Of a stretch of DNA of 64,000 bases, positions 7,375-16,762 are shown piece by piece. Source of the DNA: Acidobacteriota bacterium (lineage in GTDB: Bacteria > Acidobacteriota > Terriglobia > Acidiferrales > UBA7541); assembly GCA_013289665.1 (NCBI GenBank), contig JABCZN010000002.1:1-64000 (forward strand), given 5' to 3'. Position 1 is the stretch's first letter; each line of letters opens with the position of its first letter. The notes under the pieces were generated by a model, which saw nothing but the letters and a program-made list of their open reading frames with translations, was not told where the DNA came from and made no database searches. The position numbers were made by a program, and so were the translations under genes.

Positions 7375-10300
7375 ATGAACTTAGTTTGGTGTGCCTGGAG
7401 TTGGTTCAAGGCTTTTCGGGATTCCTCTCGTCCCCTTTCTCTTGGACTGATATTCCTCCTGACTGGCAGCGTCCCCATTTTCGCAGATTCACCGCAGGTA
7501 CACGACCAGATCCGGGTTCGCAGGAACAACTCAACTGTGGAGCGCGTGGCCGGTCCCAAATATCACCCAACTCGATTGTTGGTTCGCTACAAGCCGGGTA
7601 CTTCCCCGGAAAAGATGCAAGCCGTCCATGAAGCGATTGGCGCGAAGGTCCTTCGAGAACTTCGCCTAGTCAAGGGATTGCAACTGGTGCAGTTGTCCGG
7701 AGGGGTCAGCATTCAGCAGGCGCTCGATCATTACCGAAAAGACGCCAGTGTCCTTTACGCGGAGCCGGACTACATCCTCCACATCGTGGGCACTCCCAAC
7801 GACCCGGATTTTCCCTCGCAATGGAGCTTACAAAATACCGGCCAGAACGGCGGAACACCCGGAGCCGATATCCACGCGGTTCAGGCGTGGAGCCTAACGA
7901 CCGGCAGCCCTAATGTGGTCGTCGGGGTAATTGATACAGGTGTGGATTATAACCATCAGGATTTGGCAGCAAACATCTGGACTGCGTCGGCGGGGTATTC
8001 CGTAGCCACGTCGAATGGAACGACCCTACAGTGCAGTGTGGGAAGCCATGGATTCAATATGGTCGCCGATACCTGCGACCCAATGGACGACAACGGGCAT
8101 GGCAGCCATGTTTCCGGAACAATCGGCGCGGTCGGAAACAACGGGGTCGGAGTCATCGGCATTAACTGGAGAGTGCAAATCCTCCCTTGCAAATTCCTCG
8201 ATTCGACCGGATCCGGAAGTACCGATAATGCAATCGCCTGCTTGAATTTGATGAAAGAGTTGAAAGACAGCGGCATCAACATCATCGTTACAAACAACAG
8301 TTGGGGCGGAGCAGACTCCAGCCAGGCGTTGCACGATGCCATTGCCGCCGCGATGCAAGATGGGATGCTGTTTGTAGCTGCCGCGGGAAACGACTTTTCC
8401 GATAACGACGAGTTCCCCACGTATCCCGCTACCTTCTATTTGCCGAATGTTCTTGCCGTTGCCGCGACCGACCGCACAGACACCATCGTGACTTTTTCCA
8501 ACACCGGCAGGCACACGGTTCACATCGCAGCTCCGGGCCGCGATATTCTCAGCACCACGCCCAACAACACCTACAGCTATGACAGCGGCACATCCATGGC
8601 CGCTCCGCACGTGACTGGGGTCGCCGCTCTCCTAAAGGCCCAGAATCCCAGCCTCGATTGGCGCACGATCAAGAATCTGATCCTGAGTGGCGGAGACGCG
8701 ATTCCTTCGGCTCGGTCAACAACGATCAGTCAAAAACGTCTGGATGCGTATGGGGCGCTCACTTGTAGCAGCAGCAAAGTTGGATCGCGCCTCCTGCCCA
8801 TTCCCGAGGTAATTTCCGGCAGCGTGGGAACGCCCGTGACCTTGGCTTATCTAAACATTGATTGCGGTCAGCCCGCCGGCGGCATCACGGTTTCGGTGAC
8901 TCCTGGAAATCAGACTCTCACTCTTGTGGATGACGGAACGGGACAAGATCTCGCCGCACACGATGGAATCTATACCGGCCAATGGACCCCCGGCCAGCCA
9001 GGCAACTACACGCTCTCGTTTCCGGACGGAAGCACTGCCTCCGTGCAGGTACTGACGAGCTACGGATATTCGCAGACAACCTACAATTACCGGACGATCG
9101 CCGGAGCAAGCCTGAACGTGGGCGACGACGCTGTCGCCACTCTGACTTCTCCTTTTCCCATAGCATTTGGTGGGGGCTCGTTTACGACGCTATACGTGAG
9201 CAGCAACGGAACCGTGAGCTTCACCAATCCATTTGACGGTTACCAGAATTTCCCTTTTATCCCCGGCATTTCTTCGAATGATCCAACATTCCCGACAACG
9301 CTCGTGGCTCCCATGTGGGAAGACCTCTACCCGATCAAAGGAACGAATCAAAACGTTTTCTGGGCCGTTACGGGGAGCACGCCGAGTCGCGAATTGGTAA
9401 TCGAATGGCGCAATGTTTTGGCTTATCCGTGCCGTTCGGACAAAACAGCCAGCGTCACCTTCCAGGTTGTTTTTGATGAAGGCAGCAGCAACGTGCTGTT
9501 CAACTACAGCGATGTCGTTTTCGGAGATGCATGCTCGTATCTGGACTACGGCCAGAACGCAACGGTCGGAATACTCCCCTCGCCAACCGAAGGGGTAGTT
9601 TGGGGTGATGGAGGCGGACCGAGCCTCAGCAATGGGCTCGCGTTACTTTGGCAGACTCCTCCGCCAACTGCCGGCTCGAATCCCACACCAACGCTTACTT
9701 CCATTTCTCCCTCAAGCGTGCCTTTGTTCAGCCCGGACATGACGATCACGGTTATAGGATCGAATTTTGTGCCCACTTCGGTTGTGCAATGGCAGAACAC
9801 GAATCTCGAGCCGCTACCGCCCCCAATCAACCTTCCAACAAACTACGTGAGCGGCACGCAGCTCACAGCGATCCTGCCATCGGCCTTTGCCGCCCCGTAT
9901 AACCGCTACACCGTAGGCACTGTGCAATCGCTCCTGGTCTCAAATCCGGGAAATCCGGGCACTTCCTCAAATGCTCTTCCCATTTCTATTGCTTATCCAG
10001 GGAAACCCTCGATTACCTCTCTTTCACCTTCCACTGCTTACGCCGGTGACTTCAGCATTTACATGGACGTGAAGGGCAACAACCTCTGGGGCGCAGTGAT
10101 CTATTGGAATGGCTCGATGCTGTTCACTACGCAGATCAGCAACACCGAAGAGTACGCGGCAGTGCCATCGTCGCTCTTAATAACGCAGGGGACTGCGCAA
10201 GTAACCGCCGTTGCGAATGTTCCGAATGGGGGTACCTCCGCTGCAGTGCCCTTTACGATTGGACCACCCCTGGCTTCAGCTGCAGCTCCAGCCCAATCGA

Positions 10301-13300
10301 TAGCGGAGCAAGCGGCGAACCACGTTTCTATCGACTCCGGAGGAACGAAAAGACCATCCTTCCCGGCGATTCACCAGCCGCCAAGATTTCTGGGATGGAA
10401 TTATGCGCGCCAGCAAGGTCCCGCCTACGTGAAATATTTTTCGCGAGGCTATGGCGCGGGCGGTATCGCTCCACAATTGATGCGGAGCAATAAGATTTCA
10501 TCCGCGCCGGGCCCGGGAACAGACGCAACTCCGTCGATCAGTTTGTCCCAACCGTCCAGCCTCCCGGGATTTGCGTTTCATTCGACGTTGCCAGCCGGTT
10601 TTCTGCCGACGGGGGTAGCCACCGGCGACTTCAATCGCGATGGAAAGTTGGATTGGGTGGTAACCAATGGCGGCAGCAACGACCTGTGGGTTTACCTCGG
10701 AAACGGGGATGGCACGGCCCAGTTGCCGAGAATCATCCGCTTGACCGGGGCGGCTCCCGTTCAGGTTGTAGCCGCGGATCTTCGCAAGATTGGCGTATTA
10801 GACCTGATCGTTGCCGAGGCTGACAGTCAAACTCTCGGGGTTCTCTTGGGAAATGGCGACGGAACTTTTCAGCCCGAGGCCACTTACTTCGTGCAGGGGC
10901 CTCCAGCGTCAATCGCTGTTGGAGACGTGAATGGGGACGGCAAGCTGGATGTTGTGGTCGGAATCCTTGGTGGCGGATCCATCGCTGGACCCCTGGTGAC
11001 TCTGCTCGGGGACGGGACCGGCAAATTAGGCGCTCCGCTTCCTACGCCTTCGATCGACGACATCGGCTTTTACCTCACAACGACAGTGGTATTGAAGGAT
11101 CTGAATAATGACGGAATCTTGGACGCCCTAGTGGTGGATGAAGGCGGCGTTGTCCCCGGGGCGCATTCTTATTTAGGTGTTGGCGACGGCACATTTAAGC
11201 ACGCCGACTATTTTTTTGAGTCGGACGGGAGTGTGATCATCGTTACGAATGCGGCTGCCGGAGATGTAGACGGAGATGGCTGCGCCGACGCAGTCACCGT
11301 AGAAGCTCTCGGCCTTGTTCGAGTGTTCAAAGGAACCTGCGATGGGGGCTTCCAGGGTTTCCCGAATGTGCTGACTCTTGGCGCAGGCGAATCCTCCGTC
11401 AGCGTTGCGCTGGCAGATATGAACGGAGATGGGATTCTTGATGTTGTCACGGCTGGTGGCTATTTCGGAATTGACCCGGCATTAGGAGAAGAAGCCTCGA
11501 ACCTGATTACAGTGCTTCTCGGCGATGGCAAAGGTAATTTTGCTCCACCAAAGGTCTTTCGCGCGGAACCTTCCAACTACGGTTTTGCCATTGCGGACGT
11601 GAATGGTGACGGGAAACTCGATGTGGTGGCTGCTAGTCAGGATACCGATACCGCATCCGTTCTGCTGAATGATGGCCAGGGTAATCTCAACGCACCAAGC
11701 GGCGCATACGTGGGCTACATCACTGGAGGCCAGCAGGCAGCCGTCAACGCACCCCTGGGTAATTTCTACGTGCAGGACCTGAATGGCGACGGAAAATCGG
11801 ATCTGGCGTTCATTGAGGCCGAGCCGTCGTACTCCACGCCGTTTGAACTTGCGGTCTTGTTAAACGACGGTACGGGACATTTTGGACCGCCGGCCCGTAC
11901 TCCAATCACCGACTTCCTGCAGAGCCCCACCGGAATAGTGTTCGGCGATTTTCGGAACACCGGGCGTCCTGATGTGGTAGTGAGCGCCAACGCCAATCAG
12001 AGCAACGGTACGAACGCAGTTCTGTCGTTCCTGCCCAACAATGGAAGTGGTGCTTTGAGCGGCCCGTTCCGTTCGACCGTGGATCCGACTCGAGTCTCCA
12101 CAATCTTCATCGCTGCTTCAGGAGACTTTAACGGCGATGGAAAACTCGACCTGGTGGGAGTGGGCACGCCACCGGGAACAAACAATTGGGGCGTGTTCAG
12201 CCTGTTGGGAAACGGCGATGGCACATTCCGCGTTGGAGCTTTTACGCCATCAGGAGTCCAGAGCTCTACCTCGATATTCACTCTATACGCGAGTGATTAC
12301 AATCGCGACGGCAAGCTCGATGTATTGGTATGGGCATTCAATGACGTCGTGGGTACCCAGAGCCCCCTCTACGAATTCCTGGGCAACGGAGATGGTACCT
12401 TTGCCACGCCGAAAGTTGTTCTGCCAACCTTGGGATTCTTTGCCATGGCCGACCTGAATCATGACGGTAATCCGGACATCGTCGAATTTCACCAGGTGGC
12501 GGCACCCGCTCCCGCGCCTCTCGGCTTCAATACACCAACAGTCGATGTCTATCTTGGCCAGCCGGACGGGTCGTTCAAGCTGGGAAACAGTTACGCTCCC
12601 TACTCGGGCGTCAGCAGCGCACGGCAGAGCCAAAATCCCATGCTCGCGGATTTCAACGGCGACGGAAATATCGATGTCGGCGTCCTGATGACTGCGTTCT
12701 TCCCCTATCCGCAAAGCTACATGCAAGTCTTGGCAGGCAATGGTGACGGTACCTTCACACCTACTTACGAAATCACGCCGTTTGGCAAGAGCGGAACGCC
12801 CGGCAATGCCGCCGATGTGAATGGCGACGGCCGCGCCGACCTGCTCGAACTCGACGGCTGGCCTTCCTCCTACCACGTAATTCCCGAAATCACCGGCCCG
12901 ACGGTGCAACTTGCCCTCGCGAGCCAGCCAATAGTTGGCAGCACGGGAACCCTCCAGTTGAATTTGAGCCTCGTACCTTCCTCAACTGCCACTGTACAAC
13001 TCTCAGCGAGCGATCCGAATATTCAGATTCCGTCGAGTGTCACCATTCCCGCAACCACGTTGAGCAAGACGATTCCGTTCACCATCGGAGCCAACTTTGA
13101 CTCGACCCGCGTCTTTTCCCTAAGCGCACAACTCAACGGGCAAACCACGACGATTTATTCTTACCAAACCTTGCAAAGCCTGGCAGGGATTCATATTTTC
13201 ACCAATGCCGTAAAGGAGAGCACCCCTCCGGGCGGCGCCACCCAGGATTACGGGGTGGGCGTCACCTCGGTCGGCGGGTACGCCGCTACCGTGCAATTTT

Positions 13301-14361
13301 CGTGTCTGGGCCTTCCAATCGGCGCCGCTTGCCAGTTTGGGACGAACCCCCTGGTTCTGCCCGCCGGACAGAGCAATGGGAGCAGCCTGACGATTCAAAC
13401 AACTTCGTCCACGCCGCTCGGTTCGTACAAGATCGCGGTGCTAGCCACGGATGGTGCCTCGTCCGATCAAGTAATCCTGACGCTAAACGTTGCGGATTTC
13501 AGTTTGAGTATCACGCCTGCCTCTGTAGCCGTGCTCAGCGGGGCCACGGCAAACTATTCCCTGCAAGTCGCAACCAACTCCGGCTGGACCGACATCGTGA
13601 ACATCAGTTGCGCGCTTGCTGGGACTACGCAAGGCGAATGTACGGCTCGCGGAACGTATCTCATCGGGAGCTCTCCGTTCGAGGTGCTCACCACCGGCGT
13701 GACTGCGGGAGACTACACGATCAACATTTCGGGCTCTGCCGATGGCATCACCCATACGGCAAGTGCGGTTCTGCATATTCAGGGCGCTTCAGGAACAGTC
13801 TCCCCCACTAGCGCCACGGTCTCTGTCGGAAGCTCGACGAACTTCAACGTCACGCTCAATTCGCATAACGGCTATTCGGACCAATTCACCTTCAGTTGCC
13901 CAGCGGCTCCGGTCGGACTTACGTGCACGTTTGCTCCAGCATCGGGCACACTGCCTAATGGCGGCACCCTGGCCAGCGTACTGACGGTGAAGGCGAACGC
14001 AATGCCGGCCGCGGCGCCAGGTTTACCGGAAGGACCGCGGTTCCCGTGGCCTCCATTCGCCTTGCTTCTGATCCTTTTCACAAACTCGATCGTTGCGCTG
14101 TGGGCTTTGCGGAAGAAGCCTCAGAAGCGTCTCGCATGGAACTGGGCAACCACGGTGAACTCCGTCATCTTTGCTCTAACCCTGGTACTTCTGCTCGTAT
14201 CGTGTGGCGGCGGAGGTGGCGGCGGTGGCGGTTCTTCGGGTGGGAATCCGCCACCGCCGCCACCTCCTCCACCACAACCGACAACCGTCACCTTGGCGGT
14301 ACAAGCAGCTTCACCTACACTGACAGTCAGCGCGGGAACGATCACGCTGCAAGTCAAATAA
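7375..14361 (+). CDS. S8 subtilisin-like protease with FG-GAP repeats
   Basis: About 2,328 residues. The ATG at 7375 gives a signal peptide (SLGLIFLLTGSVPIFADS); a TTG at 7345 is possible but adds a poor N-terminus. Residues ~60-150 look like a propeptide/fervidolysin-like domain. The S8 catalytic triad is visible: D187 in VIDTGVD, H242 in NGHGSHVSG and S407 in SGTSMAAPHV. Then come Ig-like and IPT/TIG-like segments (TLTSISPSSVPLFS), about 1075-1835 with FG-GAP/VCBS repeats carrying Ca-binding DxNxDGxxD motifs (DVNGDGKLDVV), and further beta domains. The end has two hydrophobic helices (~2225-2245 and 2260-2277), then SC, a run of nine Gly and a run of nine Pro. It is probably a large surface or secreted protease. 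Confidence 0.9.
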   Translation: MNLVWCAWSWFKAFRDSSRPLSLGLIFLLTGSVPIFADSPQVHDQIRVRRNNSTVERVAGPKYHPTRLLVRYKPGTSPEKMQAVHEAIGAKVLRELRLVKGLQLVQLSGGVSIQQALDHYRKDASVLYAEPDYILHIVGTPNDPDFPSQWSLQNTGQNGGTPGADIHAVQAWSLTTGSPNVVVGVIDTGVDYNHQDLAANIWTASAGYSVATSNGTTLQCSVGSHGFNMVADTCDPMDDNGHGSHVSGTIGAVGNNGVGVIGINWRVQILPCKFLDSTGSGSTDNAIACLNLMKELKDSGINIIVTNNSWGGADSSQALHDAIAAAMQDGMLFVAAAGNDFSDNDEFPTYPATFYLPNVLAVAATDRTDTIVTFSNTGRHTVHIAAPGRDILSTTPNNTYSYDSGTSMAAPHVTGVAALLKAQNPSLDWRTIKNLILSGGDAIPSARSTTISQKRLDAYGALTCSSSKVGSRLLPIPEVISGSVGTPVTLAYLNIDCGQPAGGITVSVTPGNQTLTLVDDGTGQDLAAHDGIYTGQWTPGQPGNYTLSFPDGSTASVQVLTSYGYSQTTYNYRTIAGASLNVGDDAVATLTSPFPIAFGGGSFTTLYVSSNGTVSFTNPFDGYQNFPFIPGISSNDPTFPTTLVAPMWEDLYPIKGTNQNVFWAVTGSTPSRELVIEWRNVLAYPCRSDKTASVTFQVVFDEGSSNVLFNYSDVVFGDACSYLDYGQNATVGILPSPTEGVVWGDGGGPSLSNGLALLWQTPPPTAGSNPTPTLTSISPSSVPLFSPDMTITVIGSNFVPTSVVQWQNTNLEPLPPPINLPTNYVSGTQLTAILPSAFAAPYNRYTVGTVQSLLVSNPGNPGTSSNALPISIAYPGKPSITSLSPSTAYAGDFSIYMDVKGNNLWGAVIYWNGSMLFTTQISNTEEYAAVPSSLLITQGTAQVTAVANVPNGGTSAAVPFTIGPPLASAAAPAQSIAEQAANHVSIDSGGTKRPSFPAIHQPPRFLGWNYARQQGPAYVKYFSRGYGAGGIAPQLMRSNKISSAPGPGTDATPSISLSQPSSLPGFAFHSTLPAGFLPTGVATGDFNRDGKLDWVVTNGGSNDLWVYLGNGDGTAQLPRIIRLTGAAPVQVVAADLRKIGVLDLIVAEADSQTLGVLLGNGDGTFQPEATYFVQGPPASIAVGDVNGDGKLDVVVGILGGGSIAGPLVTLLGDGTGKLGAPLPTPSIDDIGFYLTTTVVLKDLNNDGILDALVVDEGGVVPGAHSYLGVGDGTFKHADYFFESDGSVIIVTNAAAGDVDGDGCADAVTVEALGLVRVFKGTCDGGFQGFPNVLTLGAGESSVSVALADMNGDGILDVVTAGGYFGIDPALGEEASNLITVLLGDGKGNFAPPKVFRAEPSNYGFAIADVNGDGKLDVVAASQDTDTASVLLNDGQGNLNAPSGAYVGYITGGQQAAVNAPLGNFYVQDLNGDGKSDLAFIEAEPSYSTPFELAVLLNDGTGHFGPPARTPITDFLQSPTGIVFGDFRNTGRPDVVVSANANQSNGTNAVLSFLPNNGSGALSGPFRSTVDPTRVSTIFIAASGDFNGDGKLDLVGVGTPPGTNNWGVFSLLGNGDGTFRVGAFTPSGVQSSTSIFTLYASDYNRDGKLDVLVWAFNDVVGTQSPLYEFLGNGDGTFATPKVVLPTLGFFAMADLNHDGNPDIVEFHQVAAPAPAPLGFNTPTVDVYLGQPDGSFKLGNSYAPYSGVSSARQSQNPMLADFNGDGNIDVGVLMTAFFPYPQSYMQVLAGNGDGTFTPTYEITPFGKSGTPGNAADVNGDGRADLLELDGWPSSYHVIPEITGPTVQLALASQPIVGSTGTLQLNLSLVPSSTATVQLSASDPNIQIPSSVTIPATTLSKTIPFTIGANFDSTRVFSLSAQLNGQTTTIYSYQTLQSLAGIHIFTNAVKESTPPGGATQDYGVGVTSVGGYAATVQFSCLGLPIGAACQFGTNPLVLPAGQSNGSSLTIQTTSSTPLGSYKIAVLATDGASSDQVILTLNVADFSLSITPASVAVLSGATANYSLQVATNSGWTDIVNISCALAGTTQGECTARGTYLIGSSPFEVLTTGVTAGDYTINISGSADGITHTASAVLHIQGASGTVSPTSATVSVGSSTNFNVTLNSHNGYSDQFTFSCPAAPVGLTCTFAPASGTLPNGGTLASVLTVKANAMPAAAPGLPEGPRFPWPPFALLLILFTNSIVALWALRKKPQKRLAWNWATTVNSVIFALTLVLLLVSCGGGGGGGGGSSGGNPPPPPPPPPQPTTVTLAVQAASPTLTVSAGTITLQVK

Positions 14362-14693
14362 CCGCCCTCTTACTGCACTTGTATGTGAGTCGAGTCACGC
14401 TTGAGTGAGTAGAGGTATTGTGGCGCAGCTCCAGGAGCGGGGAATGTATATTGCCGTTGTCGCGGACGGAATGGTGCATTTCTACCCTCGTGAGAACCAA
14501 TCTCGCGGTGAGCTCCTCAATTGCAGCAATATTTTCGCAGCCCCAACATTAAAGCTTCATGGCCAGCACTTTCCCATCGCGAACGTCGCAAGGACAAGAT
14601 ACTATCCCGCTTTGTTTGGTCCGAAAGCGAACCGCTCTGAGCAATCGCCGCCAACTGTTTTCCCTGGCTCAGGCGTGAACCGAAATCCTCACT
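14362..14693. other. Intergenic gap, nothing recognised
   Basis: Lies between the 3' ends of the convergent S8 protease gene and the truncated fic gene. A plus-strand frame from 14405 runs through it into fic, but only because fic is read antisense, and its first 90 codons match nothing I know. No convincing terminator hairpin with a T run is seen. Confidence 0.4.
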
Positions 14694-15524
14694 TTAGGTC
14701 GTTGGCTTCTCCGGGAACAAGCCCGGCATCCATTCGGCCGCCAACGTCGCAGGAAACGCGATTCGTAGCGGCGCCCTCGTGTCGTCCGATACCAGGACAC
14801 CTGCTTTCACGAGTTCCGCAACAATCCTCTGGGCCTGCCTCACTCCGGTGTGCAAGATTTCGGCGATCTCTCCTCGAGATAGTTCACCACGATACAGCGC
14901 CGCCTCCAACACGTTGCTCGATTTGGCGGTGAGTGTTTTCGCATCCACTTGTGCCTCGGCCCAGCGAACGATCCGGTTGCGCAATCTTTCCGGTTGAACC
15001 AAAGTTTCCATGAATGCGATTTGATCGAGGCACGTCTCCAGGAAAAAGCGCGTGAACTCAACGAGAGCTTCCTCGCTAAGAGGCCCTCTTCCGTCCAAGT
15101 CGTTGCGGCGCTCGCGGTCACAATTCGCTAGGAGCTCCTTATAGGTGTCAACCCTCCGTGCCAGCCCACGAGCCACCGACCAGAGCGCTCCCGTATTCAG
15201 AGACTCAAGAAGTGCCGCGTGCGACATCAGCCGGATCACTCGTCCGTTGCCGTCGAGAAATGGATGGATCCAAGCCAACCGGTGGTGCGCGGCCGCTGTC
15301 GCCAGGATCGATTCCGTTCGACCCAGTCGGTTGTACACGTTCTCAAAGCGTTCTAGGAATCTTGGCGCGGCACCAGCACTGACCGGGACATGCCGGCCAA
15401 CGCGTACGTCTCTGTGTCGCAGCCCGCCAGGGACCACACGCAGACGCTCGTGCGTGTCCGGATTCTCTACCCACAGAAGCTCTTCCGGCAGTTCCGCATA
15501 GAAGCGACGGTGTATTTCATCAGT
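14694..15524 (-). pseudogene. 5'-truncated Fic/DOC-family protein
   Basis: Fic domains transfer AMP or related groups to target proteins. The catalytic motif is intact: HPFLDGNGRVIR (HxFxDGNGRxxR). A winged-helix-like C-terminal part follows (LSRGEIAEILHTGVRQAQRIVAELVKAGVL). Upstream of the first usable start (GTG at 15437) the frame stays open and conserved-looking (DEIHRRFYAELPEELLWVENPDTHERLRVVPG) until a stop at 15525-15527. Full-length relatives of ~370 residues have about 100 more N-terminal residues, including the usual inhibitory helix region. The missing 5' end is replaced by a vapC-like tail, so this is a truncated gene; the remaining frame might still make a Fic core. Confidence 0.8.
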
Positions 15525-15547
15525 TCAGCTTAGCCAGACCAAGGGTT
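15518..15547 (-). repeat. 30-bp copy of a vapC 3' end at the fic breakpoint
   Basis: Matches 5553-5582, the 3' end of the FitB-like toxin gene, at 27 of 30 positions. On the minus strand it encodes LNPWSG and a stop (15530-15547), against VNPWSS and a stop at the first locus. It marks the point where fic homology is lost. Confidence 0.6.
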
Positions 15548-15564
15548 CAGGATCAATTTTTGTC

Positions 15565-15600
15565 TTGACAGGCAATAGAGTACGTGCGTACTCTTACGTC
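15565..15600 (+). promoter_or_regulatory. tetR promoter with overlapping operator
   Basis: A perfect -35 TTGACA lies at 15565-15570 and a -10 TACTCT at 15589-15594 with 18-bp spacing. The palindrome GAGTACGTGCGTACTC (15578-15593) overlaps the -10. Transcription should start about 7 bases after the -10, at the ATG 15601, so the message would be leaderless; no Shine-Dalgarno is present. Binding of the TetR protein here would block its own synthesis. Confidence 0.65.
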
Positions 15601-16185
15601 ATGCGATATTCGCGGGAACACAAAGCGCGGAACCACGAGAAGATTCTTTCTATGGCGGCTCGCTCGATCCGGGAGCGCGGCGGGGATACGAGTGGCATCG
15701 GCACAGTGATGAAGAAGGCAGGCCTGACAAAAGGCGGTTTCTACCGGCATTTTAAGAGCAAGGATGATCTTTTCGTTGAAGCAGTAGCGCGAGCGTTCGA
15801 TGAGATGGGAACGGGCATGCTGGAGGCTGTAAAGTCGGCGCCCAAAGGTCAAGCCCTGCGGGCCATCATCGAGCGCTATCTGAGCACAGGCCACGCGAAT
15901 TCTCCGGGAATGGGTTGTGTGCTCGCCGCTCTCGGGCCAGAGATCGCACGAAAGCCCTTGTCGGTGCGAAAACGGATTGAGGCCGTGCGAGAAGCGTATC
16001 GTGAGCGGCTGCTGCCGTTTGTGCCTGGCCGGACGCGCGAAGAAAAACTGATGAAATTTCAATTGCTGTTTCCCAGCATGGCTGGAGTGTTGACGAGTGT
16101 CCGAATGACTCTGTCGCCTGAAAAGCGTGAGCAGATGTTGACGGAGGCGAAGGGCTTTTTCGTAAAGCAGTTCGCTGAAACGTAA
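15601..16185 (+). CDS. TetR/AcrR-family repressor
   Basis: A 194-residue regulator. The N-terminal DNA-binding domain spans ~residues 8-55: HEKILSMAARSIRERGGDTSGIGTVMKKAGLTKGGFYRHFKSKDDLF, with the recognition-helix signature TKGGFYRHF. The C-terminal part is alpha-helical and probably binds a small ligand; it contains the GMGCVLAALGPEIARKP segment common in regulators close to the NemR/AcrR types. Starting at ATG 15601 puts the gene at the likely transcription start. The same GAGTAC-N4-GTACTC palindrome occurs before this gene and before the next one, so it probably represses itself and the downstream pair. Confidence 0.9.
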   Translation: MRYSREHKARNHEKILSMAARSIRERGGDTSGIGTVMKKAGLTKGGFYRHFKSKDDLFVEAVARAFDEMGTGMLEAVKSAPKGQALRAIIERYLSTGHANSPGMGCVLAALGPEIARKPLSVRKRIEAVREAYRERLLPFVPGRTREEKLMKFQLLFPSMAGVLTSVRMTLSPEKREQMLTEAKGFFVKQFAET

Positions 16186-16221
16186 AAATTTTTACCCATA
16201 AAGAGTACTCTCGTACTCTTT
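16182..16221 (+). promoter_or_regulatory. Second TetR operator and promoter
   Basis: The palindrome AAAGAGTAC-TCTC-GTACTCTTT lies at 16200-16221. A -35-like TTTACC (16191-16196) and -10 TACTCT (16214-16219) are 17 bp apart, so the operator again covers the -10. The start point would be near 16226. A separate perfect palindrome, GTAAAAATTTTTAC (16182-16195), overlaps the tetR stop codon and the -35; it may act as an AT-rich upstream element or a weak terminator. Confidence 0.65.
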
Positions 16222-16268
16222 GCGGGTGAATGGGCCAAATAAACAGACTGAATCGAAAGGCTAACCCG

Positions 16269-16697
16269 ATGAAACTCATGATCCCGTTTCTTATGGCAGC
16301 AGTACTTCCCACGGCGGTTCTGGCGCAATCACAGTCCGGAGCGCAATCACAGTCCGGAGGCGGCTCAGGCGTGCCCAGTGTGGCTATACCTAAAACGACG
16401 GAAGTAATCGTCGTTGAGACTCCCAGGCAGGGCGTAACTCCTCAACAAATCATGGCCGTTATCCCGGAAGAGATTCGGGCAACCGTGAAGCTCTACCTCG
16501 ACGGGAAAATTCGCCAGTGGTATTCGCGCGGCGATGGCAACGGCGTCGTTTTTGTCGTCGACGCGAAGTCCGAGGACGAGGCGCGAACCATTATGGAAAC
16601 GCTGCCGCTTGCCAAGGAACATTTGATGGATCACCAGTACATCCCAGTCGGACCACTAATGCCACTGAGGGCACTGAACCCCGGAGCGTTGCAGTAA
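16269..16697 (+). CDS. Exported YCII/muconolactone-isomerase-like protein
   Basis: A 142-residue protein from the ATG at 16269, with GAAAGG upstream. Residues 1-20 are a signal peptide (MKLMIPFLMAAVLPTAVLAQ) and are followed by a Gln/Ser/Gly linker with a repeated SQSGAQSQSG. The rest resembles a small dimeric alpha/beta-barrel domain of the YCII or muconolactone-isomerase type (TVKLYLDGKIRQWYSRG, GVVFVVDAKSEDEARTIMETLPLAK, YIPVGPLMPLRAL). Export of such a domain is unusual; the activity is unknown. It directly follows the second operator and probably forms an operon with the next gene, 65 bp downstream, under the TetR regulator. Confidence 0.7.
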   Translation: MKLMIPFLMAAVLPTAVLAQSQSGAQSQSGGGSGVPSVAIPKTTEVIVVETPRQGVTPQQIMAVIPEEIRATVKLYLDGKIRQWYSRGDGNGVVFVVDAKSEDEARTIMETLPLAKEHLMDHQYIPVGPLMPLRALNPGALQ

Positions 16698-16762
16698 GTC
16701 TCATTTCTCCTGAAGGAAACGAACGTGTCAATGGTTGGAATTCAAAAAAGGAGATTTTCATC

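Noticed and set aside
14405..14932. 175-codon plus-strand frame
   Set aside because: Its second half is antisense to fic, and the first half has no recognisable domain or ribosome-binding site.
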